From assembly GCF_000525915.1 (NCBI RefSeq), contig NZ_AODH01000031.1:1-36764 (forward strand): 36,764 bases of DNA, written 5' to 3'. Source of the DNA: Brochothrix campestris FSL F6-1037. Lineage in GTDB: Bacteria > Bacillota > Bacilli > Lactobacillales > Listeriaceae. Below, one piece after another: positions 1 to 7,551 of this stretch. Made by a program: the position numbers and the translations under genes. The notes under the pieces are model-generated. The model was given only the letters and a program-made list of their open reading frames with translations. It was not told the origin of the DNA and did no database searches. Each line of letters starts with the position of its first letter. Positions within the stretch are counted from its first letter, which is position 1.

Positions 1-180
1 TCCAGAAGAACTTTCTAGACTTCTTATTTCACCATTTAGGTACCAATCTTTCCATCTGTAAAGAGTTCCACTACTAGGGATTTTAAATTCTTCACGAAGT
101 GAAGCTGCGCTTTCACCATTCAGAAACCGTTTAATAATTTGAATCTTTAATTCAACAGGATAAAAATTATGTTTTGACAT
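1..180 (-). CDS. IS3-type transposase OrfA, N-terminal part (runs off window)
   Basis: Reading the minus strand from the ATG at 180 gives 60 codons open to the window edge. The peptide begins MSKHNFYPVELKIQIIKRFL and continues with LNGESAASLREEFKIPS and TLYRWKDWY. This is the layout of the small helix-turn-helix OrfA protein of IS3-family elements, which binds the element's ends. A good ribosome site, GGAGGTG on the minus strand, lies just before the ATG. The catalytic OrfB would lie beyond the window start. Only the N-terminal domain is visible, so the exact IS group cannot be named, and an isolated transposase-like regulator cannot be fully excluded. Confidence 0.75.
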   Translation of the reverse strand, partial: MSKHNFYPVELKIQIIKRFLNGESAASLREEFKIPSSGTLYRWKDWYLNGEIRSLESSSG

Positions 181-230
181 CAGAAAACACCTCCGAATTT
201 ATTTTACCAAATTTGAGGTGCTCTTTTTTA
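1..230 (-). mobile_element. right-hand part of an IS3-like insertion sequence
   Basis: The OrfA start is followed towards 230 by a short non-coding end. It carries an imperfect inverted pair: CACCTCCGAATTT near 188-200 and AAATTTGAGGTG near 209-220. The outer end is probably close to 225-232, where GAGGTGCTC is followed by a T-run. The boundary is an estimate because the other end lies outside the window and no target duplication can be compared. The element stops about 30 bp beyond the stop codon of the neighbouring tetR gene, so it has not cut that gene. Confidence 0.5.
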
Positions 231-262
231 GTTGTATCTAATTATAGTGGCAGTTCCTTAGC

Positions 263-853
263 TCATTTCTCTTTTTTATGCAGTAATAAGGGCACGACAT
301 TTTTAATATTAAGGAGTGGTGCATTTGATTTAAGGGTGACACTTAAGGTGACGGCTCCTTCGACGAGCGCGTTAAAAGTGGCACTTAACATTTCGGCTTC
401 GGCTTGTGAGTAGCCAGCTTGCAAAAAACGGTGAATATAGACGTCCTCAATAATTTGATAGGTGACCTCGCATGTTTTTCGAATGTTTTCATTGACAAGG
501 GCAGTTTCGCTTGCAATGAGACCGAAGGGAATGGTTGAAAAATCTGTATTGGAATCGAAGTCAGTGAACTTCGTCGCGATGCTCATTATATGAAAATTAA
601 ACGATTCGATGATGTCATCAAATTTGGCTAAATCAGCAATCATTGCCGCGGTAATAATACTCGTTGATTGTTGAATGGCCTCAATCGCGAGCTGTTCTTT
701 TCCACCAGGAAAATGGTAGTAGAGCGATCCTTTAGGCGCCTTACTTTCGGCTAAAATTTGTGATAGGCCAGTGGCATGATAGCCTCTAAAATGGAACAAC
801 CGCATGGCGGCTGCGAGAATACGCTCTTTGGCTTGTCCTTGATCAGATTTCAT
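263..853 (-). CDS. TetR/AcrR-family repressor, LmrA/YxaF-like
   Basis: This 196-residue protein has the N-terminal TetR helix-turn-helix (about residues 8-55; RILAAAMRLFHFRGYHATG then KGSLYYHFPGGKEQL). The rest is a helical ligand-binding domain of the LmrA/YxaF type. It is divergent from a DHA2 drug exporter, and a near-perfect palindrome sits in the exporter's promoter. It therefore probably represses that exporter, and perhaps itself, until an exporter substrate binds. The ATG at 853 is preceded by GAGGTGA on the minus strand. Its 3' end abuts an IS3-like element but the length is normal for the family, so it appears intact. The inducer cannot be told from sequence. Confidence 0.88.
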   Translation of the reverse strand: MKSDQGQAKERILAAAMRLFHFRGYHATGLSQILAESKAPKGSLYYHFPGGKEQLAIEAIQQSTSIITAAMIADLAKFDDIIESFNFHIMSIATKFTDFDSNTDFSTIPFGLIASETALVNENIRKTCEVTYQIIEDVYIHRFLQAGYSQAEAEMLSATFNALVEGAVTLSVTLKSNAPLLNIKNVVPLLLHKKEK

Positions 854-894
854 AGACGGTTCACCTCAATTCATGAAATAATGCTTCTTTAGTA

Positions 895-923
895 AGAATA
901 GAGAAGCGTCACTGAATTGTCAA
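895..923 (-). promoter_or_regulatory. promoter of the tetR-type gene
   Basis: On the minus strand a consensus -35 TTGACA (918-923) is followed after 17 bp by TATTCT (895-900). It points into the repressor gene, with an untranslated leader of roughly 40 nt. No copy of the neighbouring palindrome was seen within it, although the palindrome lies about 65 bp upstream. Confidence 0.6.
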
Positions 924-951
924 ATAGGAAAATATCTCTAAAAAGCAACGT

Positions 952-1002
952 TTGACATTTAGTAAAAAAGCTAATATACTAGTCGTTAGACCAATCGGTC
1001 TA
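952..1002 (+). promoter_or_regulatory. exporter promoter with LmrA-type palindromic operator
   Basis: A strong sigma-A promoter is visible: TTGACA (952-957), a 17-bp spacer, then TATACT (975-980). Directly downstream, over the expected transcription start, lies TAGACCAATCGGTCTA (987-1002), a palindrome with only the two central flanking bases unpaired. The placement would let a bound TetR-type dimer block initiation. The AGACC half site resembles the LmrA/YxaF operators known in Bacillus. That the divergent repressor binds here is inference. Confidence 0.8.
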
Positions 1003-1030
1003 ATTCAAGAATGGAAAGAGGAGCTTATAC

Positions 1031-2437
1031 ATGCAATCAACCGAAAAACAAGCTTTTAATCCTAATGTGATGGCATTTGCCTTGATGCTCGCAGCGTTTG
1101 TCGGATTATTTAGTGAAACAGCTTTAAATATGGCTTTTACAAATCTAATGGTGGAATTTTCAATTTCAGCAGCAACCGTTCAATGGTTAGCAACAGGCTA
1201 TTTACTCGTGTTAGGTATTTTGGTGCCCGTTTCAGCTTTGCTGATTCAGTGGTTTTCAACCCGTAAATTATTCATTATCTCAATGATTTTTTCAATTGTC
1301 GGTACGCTCGTAGCAGCGTTAGCTGTCAATTTTGAAATGTTATTAGTTGGACGAATTATTCAAGCGTTAGGAACAGGGCTAGTTTTACCGTTATTAATTA
1401 ATGTCTTACTCGTTATTTATCCAATCCATAAACGTGGTGCAGTAATGGGTGTAATGGGCTTAGTCATCGTCGCAGCTCCTGCGATTGCACCAACGATTTC
1501 AGGTCTGATTGTCGATGGCCTCGGTTGGAACTTTATTTTTTATATTAGTGCGGTTTTATTAGTCGTTAACTTTATTTTCGGCGTTAAAGTGATTAAAGAT
1601 GTGTCTACGATTACCAAACCAAAAATTGATGTGCTCTCAATTATTCTTTCAACAATTGGCTTCGGTGCGATTGTCTATGGCTTTAGTATTGCGGGTGACT
1701 CCTCGATGAGTGACCCAATGGTCTTACTTTCATTGGCAATTGGTGTCGTAGCACTTGTGATTTTTGTCATCCGTCAAAATAAGATTGAACATCCGATGTT
1801 AAAAATGACAGTCTTCAAGTACCCAATGTTTAATTTGAGCTTACTGTTTATCATTATCGTAATGATGTTGATTTTATCATCAGCGATTTTATTACCAATG
1901 TACTTAAAAGGGAGCTTACTCGTATCCTCAGCTATGGCAGGTCTTATCTTGCTCCCTGGTGGCTTTTTAAACGCCGTACTTTCACCTGTTGTTGGTCGTT
2001 CATTCGATAAAATTGGTCCAAAACCGTTTATCCCAACTGGTTTCTTACTGGCGGCTATCGGGTTGTTTTTATTATCAAACTTAACAACAAGTACAGCATT
2101 TTGGATGGTTATTTTATTCCATTCAATGGTCTTTATTGGTATTACGTTGATTATTATGCCGGGTCAAACATATGGTTTAAATCAATTGCCGCCACAATTA
2201 TACCCTGATGGTTCAGCCGTTATGAGTACGTTGCAACAAGTGGCCGGAGCTGTCGGAACAACCTTCGGTATTTTATTAATGACAAGTGGTCAAAAAACAT
2301 TTGCTGCTGCAAATGCGTCAGCGACGGTACCACAAATGATGTCAGCTGGTGTTCAACATGCGTTCACATGGTTAGCGGTGTTGGCAGTGATTGGCTTTGT
2401 CGGCTCGTTGTTTATCAAAACTAAAAAAAGCAACTAA
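1031..2437 (+). CDS. DHA2-family MFS multidrug exporter, LmrB-like
   Basis: This 468-residue membrane protein has about 14 hydrophobic segments, as in the DHA2 (14-TM) drug:H+ antiporters. The sequence ATVQWLATGYLLVLGILVPVSA is typical of the LmrB/EmrB group, and the TM5 stretch VIVAAPAIAPTISGLIVD corresponds to the antiporter motif C. Expected role is proton-driven export of drugs or toxic small molecules at the cytoplasmic membrane. The ATG at 1031 has a purine-rich site (AAAGAGGAG) 8 bp upstream. It is controlled from the promoter and palindrome at 952-1002, opposite the TetR gene. The substrate is unknown; LmrB homologues are linked to lincosamide resistance, but this is not shown here. 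Confidence 0.88.
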   Translation: MQSTEKQAFNPNVMAFALMLAAFVGLFSETALNMAFTNLMVEFSISAATVQWLATGYLLVLGILVPVSALLIQWFSTRKLFIISMIFSIVGTLVAALAVNFEMLLVGRIIQALGTGLVLPLLINVLLVIYPIHKRGAVMGVMGLVIVAAPAIAPTISGLIVDGLGWNFIFYISAVLLVVNFIFGVKVIKDVSTITKPKIDVLSIILSTIGFGAIVYGFSIAGDSSMSDPMVLLSLAIGVVALVIFVIRQNKIEHPMLKMTVFKYPMFNLSLLFIIIVMMLILSSAILLPMYLKGSLLVSSAMAGLILLPGGFLNAVLSPVVGRSFDKIGPKPFIPTGFLLAAIGLFLLSNLTTSTAFWMVILFHSMVFIGITLIIMPGQTYGLNQLPPQLYPDGSAVMSTLQQVAGAVGTTFGILLMTSGQKTFAAANASATVPQMMSAGVQHAFTWLAVLAVIGFVGSLFIKTKKSN

Positions 2438-2591
2438 CAAATAGCTATTTCAATCTTTAAGTAGCTATACAAGTGTTGAAAATGTTGTTCGTATCTCGTA
2501 TTCGACTTGATTTTGGTCAAGCTGATAAACGTATGCGGCAGCATTTTTTTTTATTGCTGGTTTTACGTTTAGATATAATAAAAAAGGTGAA

Positions 2592-2811
2592 ATGATTCAG
2601 CTGATGAGCGATAAAAAAGTAGTGTTTCTCAACGCACGTGGTGGTATCGACTCAGTTGCTCTTAGCGCTGCAAAGTCTTTAACGGCCGCTTTGGGATGGA
2701 CAGTAGCGGTGAAGTTATTATCGAAGGGCATCATGCACAACCACAAGAAGCGCAGACGATTAGGGCTAAAGGGTTAACAGTTGGAACTAAACTGGCAGAG
2801 TCACGGTCATA
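2592..2811 (+). pseudogene. possible small gene remnant, two overlapping frames
   Basis: A TATAAT (2574-2579) and AAAAGGTGA lead into a frame beginning MIQLMSDKKVVFLNARGG, which loses natural character after about 27 residues. A second frame then reads FGMDSSGEVIIEG and TIRAKGLTVGTKLAES before a stop at 2811. The switch near 2655-2670 would fit one small indel in an older gene. I do not recognise either part as a family. It may equally be a chance open frame of 61 codons (2592-2777). There is no support from neighbours. Confidence 0.25.
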
Positions 2812-2858
2812 GAATTCGAAAGAAAAAGCAGTTTAATGCGACTTTGTCTACGAGCTGA
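2788..2858. repeat. dispersed palindromic repeat, family 1, copy A
   Basis: This copy aligns base for base with 19933-20007 and 30018-30092 except for a 4-bp deletion in its left arm (CTGGCAG-AGTCAC where copy B has CTGGCAGCCAAAGTCAC). Shared blocks with the copy at 30018 include ATAGAATTCGAAA and GACTTTGTCTAC. The right end is GACTTTGTCTACGAGCTGA. The deletion damages the inverted ends, so this copy probably folds poorly. It directly adjoins the family 2 element at 2857-2993. Confidence 0.75.
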
Positions 2859-2993
2859 TTTCACTTTCATTCCTCTAGTTACATCAACCAGAAGCTGTCA
2901 ACTTTCAGATAAATGGCAGCGACGGTAGATAGTCGCCTTCATTTATCTTGCAAGCTATTTGCTTCTAAGCGGTTGATTTCACTTTCGTTCCTC
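2857..2993 (-). repeat. dispersed foldable repeat, family 2, inverted copy
   Basis: The reverse complement of this stretch aligns without gaps to 23650-23786. By hand count the core matches at 67 of 85 positions, and the 33-bp flank (2961-2993) at 28 of 33. As at 23650, a related flank is repeated on the other side (2857-2875). It carries the inverted pair GCTTCTGGTTGAT / ATCAACC...AGAAGC. No coding potential is visible in either strand. Confidence 0.8.
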
Positions 2994-3017
2994 GAGCAGT
3001 GTTTATCTTCAGTCTGG

Positions 3018-3045
3018 ACCCGTTCACATTGTGAACGGGTTTTTT
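3018..3045 (+). terminator. rho-independent terminator before hssR
   Basis: ACCCGTTCAC and GTGAACGGGT form a perfect 10-bp stem with a 3-nt loop, followed by a T-run. It isolates hssR from upstream transcription. Confidence 0.85.
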
Positions 3046-3095
3046 CGTCGCTTTATGGTAGTATTACAGCGAGAGCAAAAAAAGGAGTGGCTAAA

Positions 3096-3767
3096 ATGAA
3101 AACAATTTTAATTGCCGATGATGATAAAAACATTCGTGAATTAATTAAGTATCCTTTAATTGAAACGGGTTACGATGTTATCGAGGCGGTCAACGGCGAG
3201 CAAGCGTTAGCCTTGGCCGAGCAACAGCTACCTGACTTAGTCGTAATCGATATTATGATGCCGTTAAAAGATGGCTACGAAGTTGCTCGTACAATTCGAG
3301 CTGAACGGGATATTCCGCTCATAATGCTCACTGCAAAAGGTGAGTTGGCAAATAAGGCAGAGGGATTTTTAGCAGGAATCGATGATTACATGACGAAGCC
3401 TTTTGCCACCGCAGAATTATTATTTCGGATCAAGGCTCTCTTTCGACGTTATGATTTGTCCCACGAAACAACAGTTGAAGTCGGAAACCTTGTGATTGAT
3501 CGACGCACCTATGCGGTCACACATCAGCAAACGGATATTTTTCTGCCATTAAAAGAGTTTGAACTGCTCTATGAATTAGCAAGTCATCCGGGGTGGGTCT
3601 ATACACGTGAGGACTTGATTTCACGTATTTGGGGTGCTGCTTACGAAGGCAATGATCGAACCGTGGATGTTCACATTAAACGGCTGCGCGAACATTTAGG
3701 TGAAAATACAGCCGTTGCAATTGTAACGATGCGGGGTTTAGGCTATAAGCTAGAGGTCATCGTATGA
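3096..3767 (+). CDS. hssR: heme response regulator HssR (OmpR/PhoB family)
   Basis: This is a 223-residue response regulator. The receiver domain (about 1-120) shows the acidic pocket DDD at 8-10, phosphoacceptor D52 (VVIDIMMP), T78 and K100. A winged-helix DNA-binding domain fills the C-terminus, with WGAAYEGNDRTVDVHIKRLR. It overlaps the kinase gene by 4 bp and sits upstream of an HrtB/HrtA-type ABC pair, exactly the Hss/Hrt heme-sensing arrangement. The start ATG at 3096 follows AAAGGAGTGG; longer in-frame openings upstream run through the repeat and terminator and are not credible. Expected action: when phosphorylated by HssS, it binds the GTTCAT direct repeat before hrtB (5138-5157) and activates heme export. 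Confidence 0.87.
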   Translation: MKTILIADDDKNIRELIKYPLIETGYDVIEAVNGEQALALAEQQLPDLVVIDIMMPLKDGYEVARTIRAERDIPLIMLTAKGELANKAEGFLAGIDDYMTKPFATAELLFRIKALFRRYDLSHETTVEVGNLVIDRRTYAVTHQQTDIFLPLKEFELLYELASHPGWVYTREDLISRIWGAAYEGNDRTVDVHIKRLREHLGENTAVAIVTMRGLGYKLEVIV

Positions 3768-5128
3768 AAACATTATATATCCGCATTGTAACGATTTTTT
3801 TAGTGGTGATGACGGTGAGTTGTTTACTCGGCTTTTTTGGTGCCAATCTCTATTATCAGCTGCAACTAAAACCGGTGAATGATCAAAAAATAATGAAGAT
3901 TGCTCAATCGATTGCAACGGATTATGAGCGGGATAAAACGGAGTCATTACCGCGTTACTTAACACAGGTCGGTAAGCTTGGGTATGAGGTGTACACAAGT
4001 GATGCCAATGGCAACGAACACTTTTATGGTGATGACTTTCGCAAAACCGCCTTATCAGCTGACGTTATTAGCTCGGTGCTAGCAGGCGAAACGTATCATG
4101 GTATTTTAGCGTTTAAAACAGGTTTATTTATTACCGGTTTTTTTGACAACGATGTGCGCAATACTGTAGGCGTTAAAGTAGGGGATACGGCGATGTTCAT
4201 TCGCCCGAGTCAAGCCGCTCAATTTGGGGAGTTGCGTATTTTCATTGCCCTCATTGGCTTGTTTAGTGCCTTGCTTAGTATTGTGGCCGTCTTTATTATG
4301 ACGCGTTATCTCGTTAAACCGGTACGCGCACTCACCAGGGCAACTGAAGCATTTTCGGCAGGTAAACCGGTGGAGAATCTACCATTAAAACGTCAAGATG
4401 AACTGGGACAACTTGCCCGTTCCTTCGAGATGATGACGACTGAACTGGCGGAAGCAGAGCAAAAACGCCAAAAATTTGTCGCAAATGTCTCACATGAACT
4501 GCAAACACCGCTCACAACGATGCAAGGCTTTACCGCTATTTTACAACAAGGTACAGTCAGTGAGGCTGAGAAAGCCCGTTATTTAACCATTATTTCAGCA
4601 GAAACAAAACGACTATCTCAGTTAACAAATGAATTGTTGACGTTATCCTACTTAGATCAAACAACGGCCTTACCAATGACAGCTGAGGTCAGCATTGCAC
4701 GGCAAATCCGTCAATTTATCAAGGCGACACAATGGCGTTGGCAGCTGGCGAATATTACCGTCACGCTTGAAACAACCGATAGTCTAATTCGGGGTCATGA
4801 GGCTTTGCTCTATCAAGTTTGGCAGAACTTAATTGGTAATGCCTTGAACTACACCCCTCAGGATGGACGTATCGACATTCGGATGTCCATGTCAGCAACC
4901 GACGTCATCCTTGCAGTAACGAACACAGGACCGGCTATTCCAGCAACTGATTTAAAACAGCTGTTTGACCGCTTTTATATCGCGGATAAACAACGTGAAC
5001 GGCAGCATCAAAGCAGTGGTCTAGGGTTAGCGATTGCAGCTGAAATTGTGGAGCGTCATCAAGGTGAAATTAAGGTGCGTTCGACAAAGACGCAAACGAC
5101 CTTTACTGTGAAACTGCCACGCTCATAA
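3764..5128 (+). CDS. hssS: heme sensor histidine kinase HssS
   Basis: This is a 454-residue membrane sensor kinase. TM1 is at about 7-29, followed by an extracellular domain of some 125 residues and TM2 at about 157-180. A HAMP linker ends near 230. The HisKA box NVSHELQTPLTT contains H244, and a HATPase domain carries NLIGNALNYTP and SSGLGLAIAAEIVERH. The ATG overlaps the end of hssR (ATGA type), so the two are co-translated. In the known Hss/Hrt systems HssS senses excess heme at the membrane and phosphorylates HssR. Assignment rests on overall resemblance and context; the residues that contact heme cannot be picked out by eye. Confidence 0.85.
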   Translation: MKTLYIRIVTIFLVVMTVSCLLGFFGANLYYQLQLKPVNDQKIMKIAQSIATDYERDKTESLPRYLTQVGKLGYEVYTSDANGNEHFYGDDFRKTALSADVISSVLAGETYHGILAFKTGLFITGFFDNDVRNTVGVKVGDTAMFIRPSQAAQFGELRIFIALIGLFSALLSIVAVFIMTRYLVKPVRALTRATEAFSAGKPVENLPLKRQDELGQLARSFEMMTTELAEAEQKRQKFVANVSHELQTPLTTMQGFTAILQQGTVSEAEKARYLTIISAETKRLSQLTNELLTLSYLDQTTALPMTAEVSIARQIRQFIKATQWRWQLANITVTLETTDSLIRGHEALLYQVWQNLIGNALNYTPQDGRIDIRMSMSATDVILAVTNTGPAIPATDLKQLFDRFYIADKQRERQHQSSGLGLAIAAEIVERHQGEIKVRSTKTQTTFTVKLPRS

Positions 5129-5137
5129 TTGGCAAAA

Positions 5138-5170
5138 GTTCATCATCAGTTCATATAAGACTTCTATACT
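5138..5170 (+). promoter_or_regulatory. HssR direct repeat and hrtBA promoter
   Basis: Two tandem copies of GTTCAT (5138-5143 and 5149-5154) are spaced with an 11-bp period, as GTTCATCATCAGTTCATATA. The staphylococcal HssR box has the same half site and the same period. A -10 hexamer TATACT follows at 5165-5170. The repeat occupies the place of the -35 element, as expected for an OmpR-family activator that recruits polymerase. The hairpin-free leader runs to the hrtB start at 5199. Confidence 0.8.
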
Positions 5171-5198
5171 ATGGGTATCATAGATAGGGAGTGAGAAA

Positions 5199-6281
5199 AT
5201 GTTTTTAGCACTGAAAGAAATTAAACAGTCACGCTTACGTTCAAGTATGGTCGTTGTCATTATGACCTTAATTATTTGGCTCGTGTTATTTGTTGCTGGC
5301 TTGGCGGCCGGTTTAGGCAATGAAAATGCCTCTGCCATCAAGGCGATGCCGGTCTCACATTTTATCATCCAAGAGGATGCTGGGGAACGGATTGCTCGCT
5401 CAACAGTGAGTGACAGTCAACTCCAACAAATAAAACAACAGTACGGCTCGGCAGTCATGCCATTGCAACTGCAACAGGCAACGATTACATCACCATCGGA
5501 TACGAACAAAACAGATGTAACTTATTTCGGGATTGATTTCACAACGGAATTAGCGCCACAACCGACGTTGGCTGCAGTTGATGATAAGTCGGTTGTGATA
5601 GACGATTCCTTTAAAGCAGCCGGTTATACTATCGGAGACGCATTTAAAGATGAGCGGACGGGAACGGTCTTTACAATTAAAGGTTTTACGGCTGGTAAAG
5701 CGTATAGTCATACGCCAGTCATTTATTTAAGCACCTCCGCTTTCAAGCAAATCGCAACACCGTCAGCCACTAAAAAAGCAGGTGTTAATGTAGTTGCCTT
5801 GCGTATCACTGATGATGAGGCGCAGCAATTAGCGATCAAAGGCTTGACGGTTGTTACGAAAGCAGCCGTTGTGAAACAAATACCAGGCTATAAAGAAGAA
5901 CAAGGCTCATTAACGATGATGATTGCGTTCTTAATTGGGATTGCCACTTTCGTGTTAGCGGCATTCTTTTATGTTATTACGATTCAAAAAATGTCACAGT
6001 ACGGTGTGTTAAAAGCGTTGGGTGCCACTAATCGTTATTTAGCGAAGAGTTTATTGCTGCAAATTATTTTTTTAGCGCTCATTAGTATCATCATCAGTGT
6101 GTTGCTAACACTCGGTGTGGCGCAACTACTACCAGCAACGATGCCTTTTGAACTTTCGTTGCCATTGGTCAGCGGTATCATTGCAATTTTTGTAGTCGTG
6201 GCCTTACTCGGTTCACTTTTATCGTTGTATCGTGTTTTTAAGGTGGACCCAATTGAAGCAATCGGAGGTGCAGGTGAATGA
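5199..6281 (+). CDS. hrtB: heme-export ABC permease HrtB (MacB/FtsX-like)
   Basis: This is a 360-residue permease. It has one N-terminal TM segment (about 17-41), a large extracytoplasmic domain (about 45-240) and three C-terminal TM segments (about 243-265, 290-315, 327-345), the MacB-type four-TM fold. The beginning MFLALKEIKQSRLR and the segment FVAGLAAGLGNENASAIK resemble staphylococcal HrtB. With HrtA it should remove excess heme from the membrane. The ATG follows AGGGAGTGAG. The downstream ATPase gene starts within its last codons (ATGA overlap), so both are one translational unit. Transcription most likely starts at the HssR-dependent promoter. Confidence 0.87.
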   Translation: MFLALKEIKQSRLRSSMVVVIMTLIIWLVLFVAGLAAGLGNENASAIKAMPVSHFIIQEDAGERIARSTVSDSQLQQIKQQYGSAVMPLQLQQATITSPSDTNKTDVTYFGIDFTTELAPQPTLAAVDDKSVVIDDSFKAAGYTIGDAFKDERTGTVFTIKGFTAGKAYSHTPVIYLSTSAFKQIATPSATKKAGVNVVALRITDDEAQQLAIKGLTVVTKAAVVKQIPGYKEEQGSLTMMIAFLIGIATFVLAAFFYVITIQKMSQYGVLKALGATNRYLAKSLLLQIIFLALISIIISVLLTLGVAQLLPATMPFELSLPLVSGIIAIFVVVALLGSLLSLYRVFKVDPIEAIGGAGE

Positions 6282-6964
6282 GTGTGAAATTTAAAATGAC
6301 AGATGTGACTAAATCATATAAGGATGGTAAAGAAACAAAAGTGGTGCTGAAAAATGCCAACTTAGAAGTGAGGGCAGGTGAATTTGTTGCCATTGTCGGG
6401 CCATCCGGCTCTGGTAAAAGCACCTTTTTAGCGATTGCTGGTGCTCTTTTATCAGCGACTAGTGGTTCGGTGGCGATTGGCGTTGAACGGATTGATGCAT
6501 ACTCGCAAGCTCAACGGACGGATTTACGTATGCGCAAAATTGGCTTCGTCTTTCAATCGGCTCAATTATTGCCATATTTAACAGTGTTAGAGCAGTTACA
6601 AGTCATCACAGAAATAGGAAAAGGCAAGGATAAAAAAGCACAGACGGCCAAAGCGCGTCATTTATTGACCGCCTTAGGACTGACGGATCACCATCAATAT
6701 CCGGCGAGCTTGTCTGGCGGCGAAAAACAACGGGTGTCAATCGGTCGTGCGTTGATGAATAATCCGGACGTGATTTTAGCAGATGAACCAACAGCTAGTC
6801 TCGATGCGACCCGCGGTTATCAAGTCGTGCAAGTGCTTGCCGAAGAAGTACATCGCCATCAAAAAGCTGCAATCATGGTGACACATGACGAGCGGGTGCT
6901 ACCGCTTGTCGATCGCATCGTTCGGATTGAGAATGGTAGCTTACATGAAGTGAAGCGGTCATAG
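6278..6964 (+). CDS. hrtA: heme-export ABC ATPase HrtA
   Basis: This is a 228-residue ATPase of the LolD/MacB type. Walker A is GPSGSGKST (41-49), the Q-loop VFQSAQLLPYLTV, the signature LSGGEKQR (145-152) and Walker B VILADEP (165-171), followed by the H-loop VTHDE. It supplies the energy for the HrtB permease. Its start overlaps the end of hrtB by 4 bp. A terminator lies 20 bp downstream, so the module hssRS-hrtBA ends here. The name depends on the linked sensor system; taken alone it could be any MacB-type exporter ATPase. Confidence 0.87.
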   Translation: MSVKFKMTDVTKSYKDGKETKVVLKNANLEVRAGEFVAIVGPSGSGKSTFLAIAGALLSATSGSVAIGVERIDAYSQAQRTDLRMRKIGFVFQSAQLLPYLTVLEQLQVITEIGKGKDKKAQTAKARHLLTALGLTDHHQYPASLSGGEKQRVSIGRALMNNPDVILADEPTASLDATRGYQVVQVLAEEVHRHQKAAIMVTHDERVLPLVDRIVRIENGSLHEVKRS

Positions 6965-6985
6965 TGAGAAGCTATGTTAGCCTAT

Positions 6986-7032
6986 ACGGAAACGAAACTT
7001 GGCATCACGCGAGGGTTCGTTTCCGTTTTTTA
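6986..7032 (+). terminator. terminator after hrtA
   Basis: ACGGAAACGAA pairs with TTCGTTTCCGT across an 18-20-nt loop and is followed by a T-run. It closes the heme-stress operon. Confidence 0.75.
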
Positions 7033-7284
7033 TAGAAGTCATGTGATAGTAAGGGCAATCGCATTTACATTGTAAACGCTGTCAACATAAATATGTCTGA
7101 AATAAGCATAAAAAAAGAAAGAAAGAACTAAAAATAGTTGAGAAATTTAGGTAATAATGGTAATCTTTGTAGTGGATAGATTTTATTTTTCTATAGTTTA
7201 ACGAAATTCATGTAAGCGCTTATGAAACCGTTATTATTGAAAATGAAATCGTCACAACTGTATATATAAAGGAGATTTTTAATT
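7033..7284 (+). promoter_or_regulatory. ptsHI control region with two cre-like sites
   Basis: TGTAAACGCTGTCA (7071-7084) fits the CcpA operator consensus TGWAANCGNTNWCA at every defined position. A second, weaker site TGTAAGCGCTTATG (7211-7224) matches at 12 of 14. Promoter candidates are TTTACA (7064-7069) with TAAATA (7088-7093), which would place the first cre in the spacer, and TTGAGA (7138-7143) with TAATCT (7161-7166) at 17 bp, which would place the second cre in the leader. Which promoter is used cannot be decided by eye. A strong ribosome site AAAGGAG precedes ptsH. Confidence 0.55.
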
Positions 7285-7551
7285 ATGGAAAAACAAACTT
7301 TCACTGTTATCGACGAAACAGGTATTCACGCACGCCCTGCAACTTTATTGGTACAATCAGCAAGCAAATTTGCTTCAGATGTTCAATTAGGTTATAACGG
7401 CAAAGATGTTAACTTAAAATCAATCATGGGCGTAATGTCTTTAGGTATTGGTAAAGGTGCTGAAATTACTATCTCTGCTGAAGGTGCTGACGAAAAAGAA
7501 GCAATCGCAGGATTAACTGAAACACTTAAGAAAGAAGGATTGGCAGAATAA
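7285..7551 (+). CDS. ptsH: phosphocarrier protein HPr
   Basis: At 88 residues this is the standard HPr length. The catalytic histidine H15 lies in TGIHARPA, and the regulatory serine S46 in [12 protein letters not shown]. HPr carries phosphate from Enzyme I to the sugar-specific IIA domains. When phosphorylated on S46 by HPr kinase it is also the corepressor of CcpA. The last base of its stop codon is shared with the ptsI start (TAATG), so translation is coupled. Codon use is of the highly expressed type (GGT, GAA, AAA, TTA). Confidence 0.98.
   Translation: MEKQTFTVIDETGIHARPATLLVQSASKFASDVQLGYNGKDVNLKSIMGVMSLGIGKGAEITISAEGADEKEAIAGLTETLKKEGLAE

Larger units (their letters stand above)
2438..3095. 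other. 658-bp gene-poor interval with gene remnant, repeats and terminator
   Basis: No intact gene of recognisable family lies here. From left to right it holds: no clear terminator after the exporter; a plausible -10 TATAAT at 2574-2579 before a short open frame (see 2592-2811); a palindromic repeat (2788-2858); an inverted copy of a second repeat (2857-2993); and a strong hairpin terminator (3018-3045). The interval looks like a landing site for repeats between the drug-export pair and the heme-stress module. Confidence 0.7.

Noticed and set aside
2913-3095. Upstream extension of HssR by about 61 residues
   Set aside because: The extension would run through a family 2 repeat and a strong terminator; the ATG at 3096 has a good ribosome site and the receiver domain begins there.
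7237-7266. TTGAAA with TATATA just before ptsH as its promoter
   Set aside because: Transcription would begin inside or after the AAAGGAG ribosome site, leaving the gene without one.
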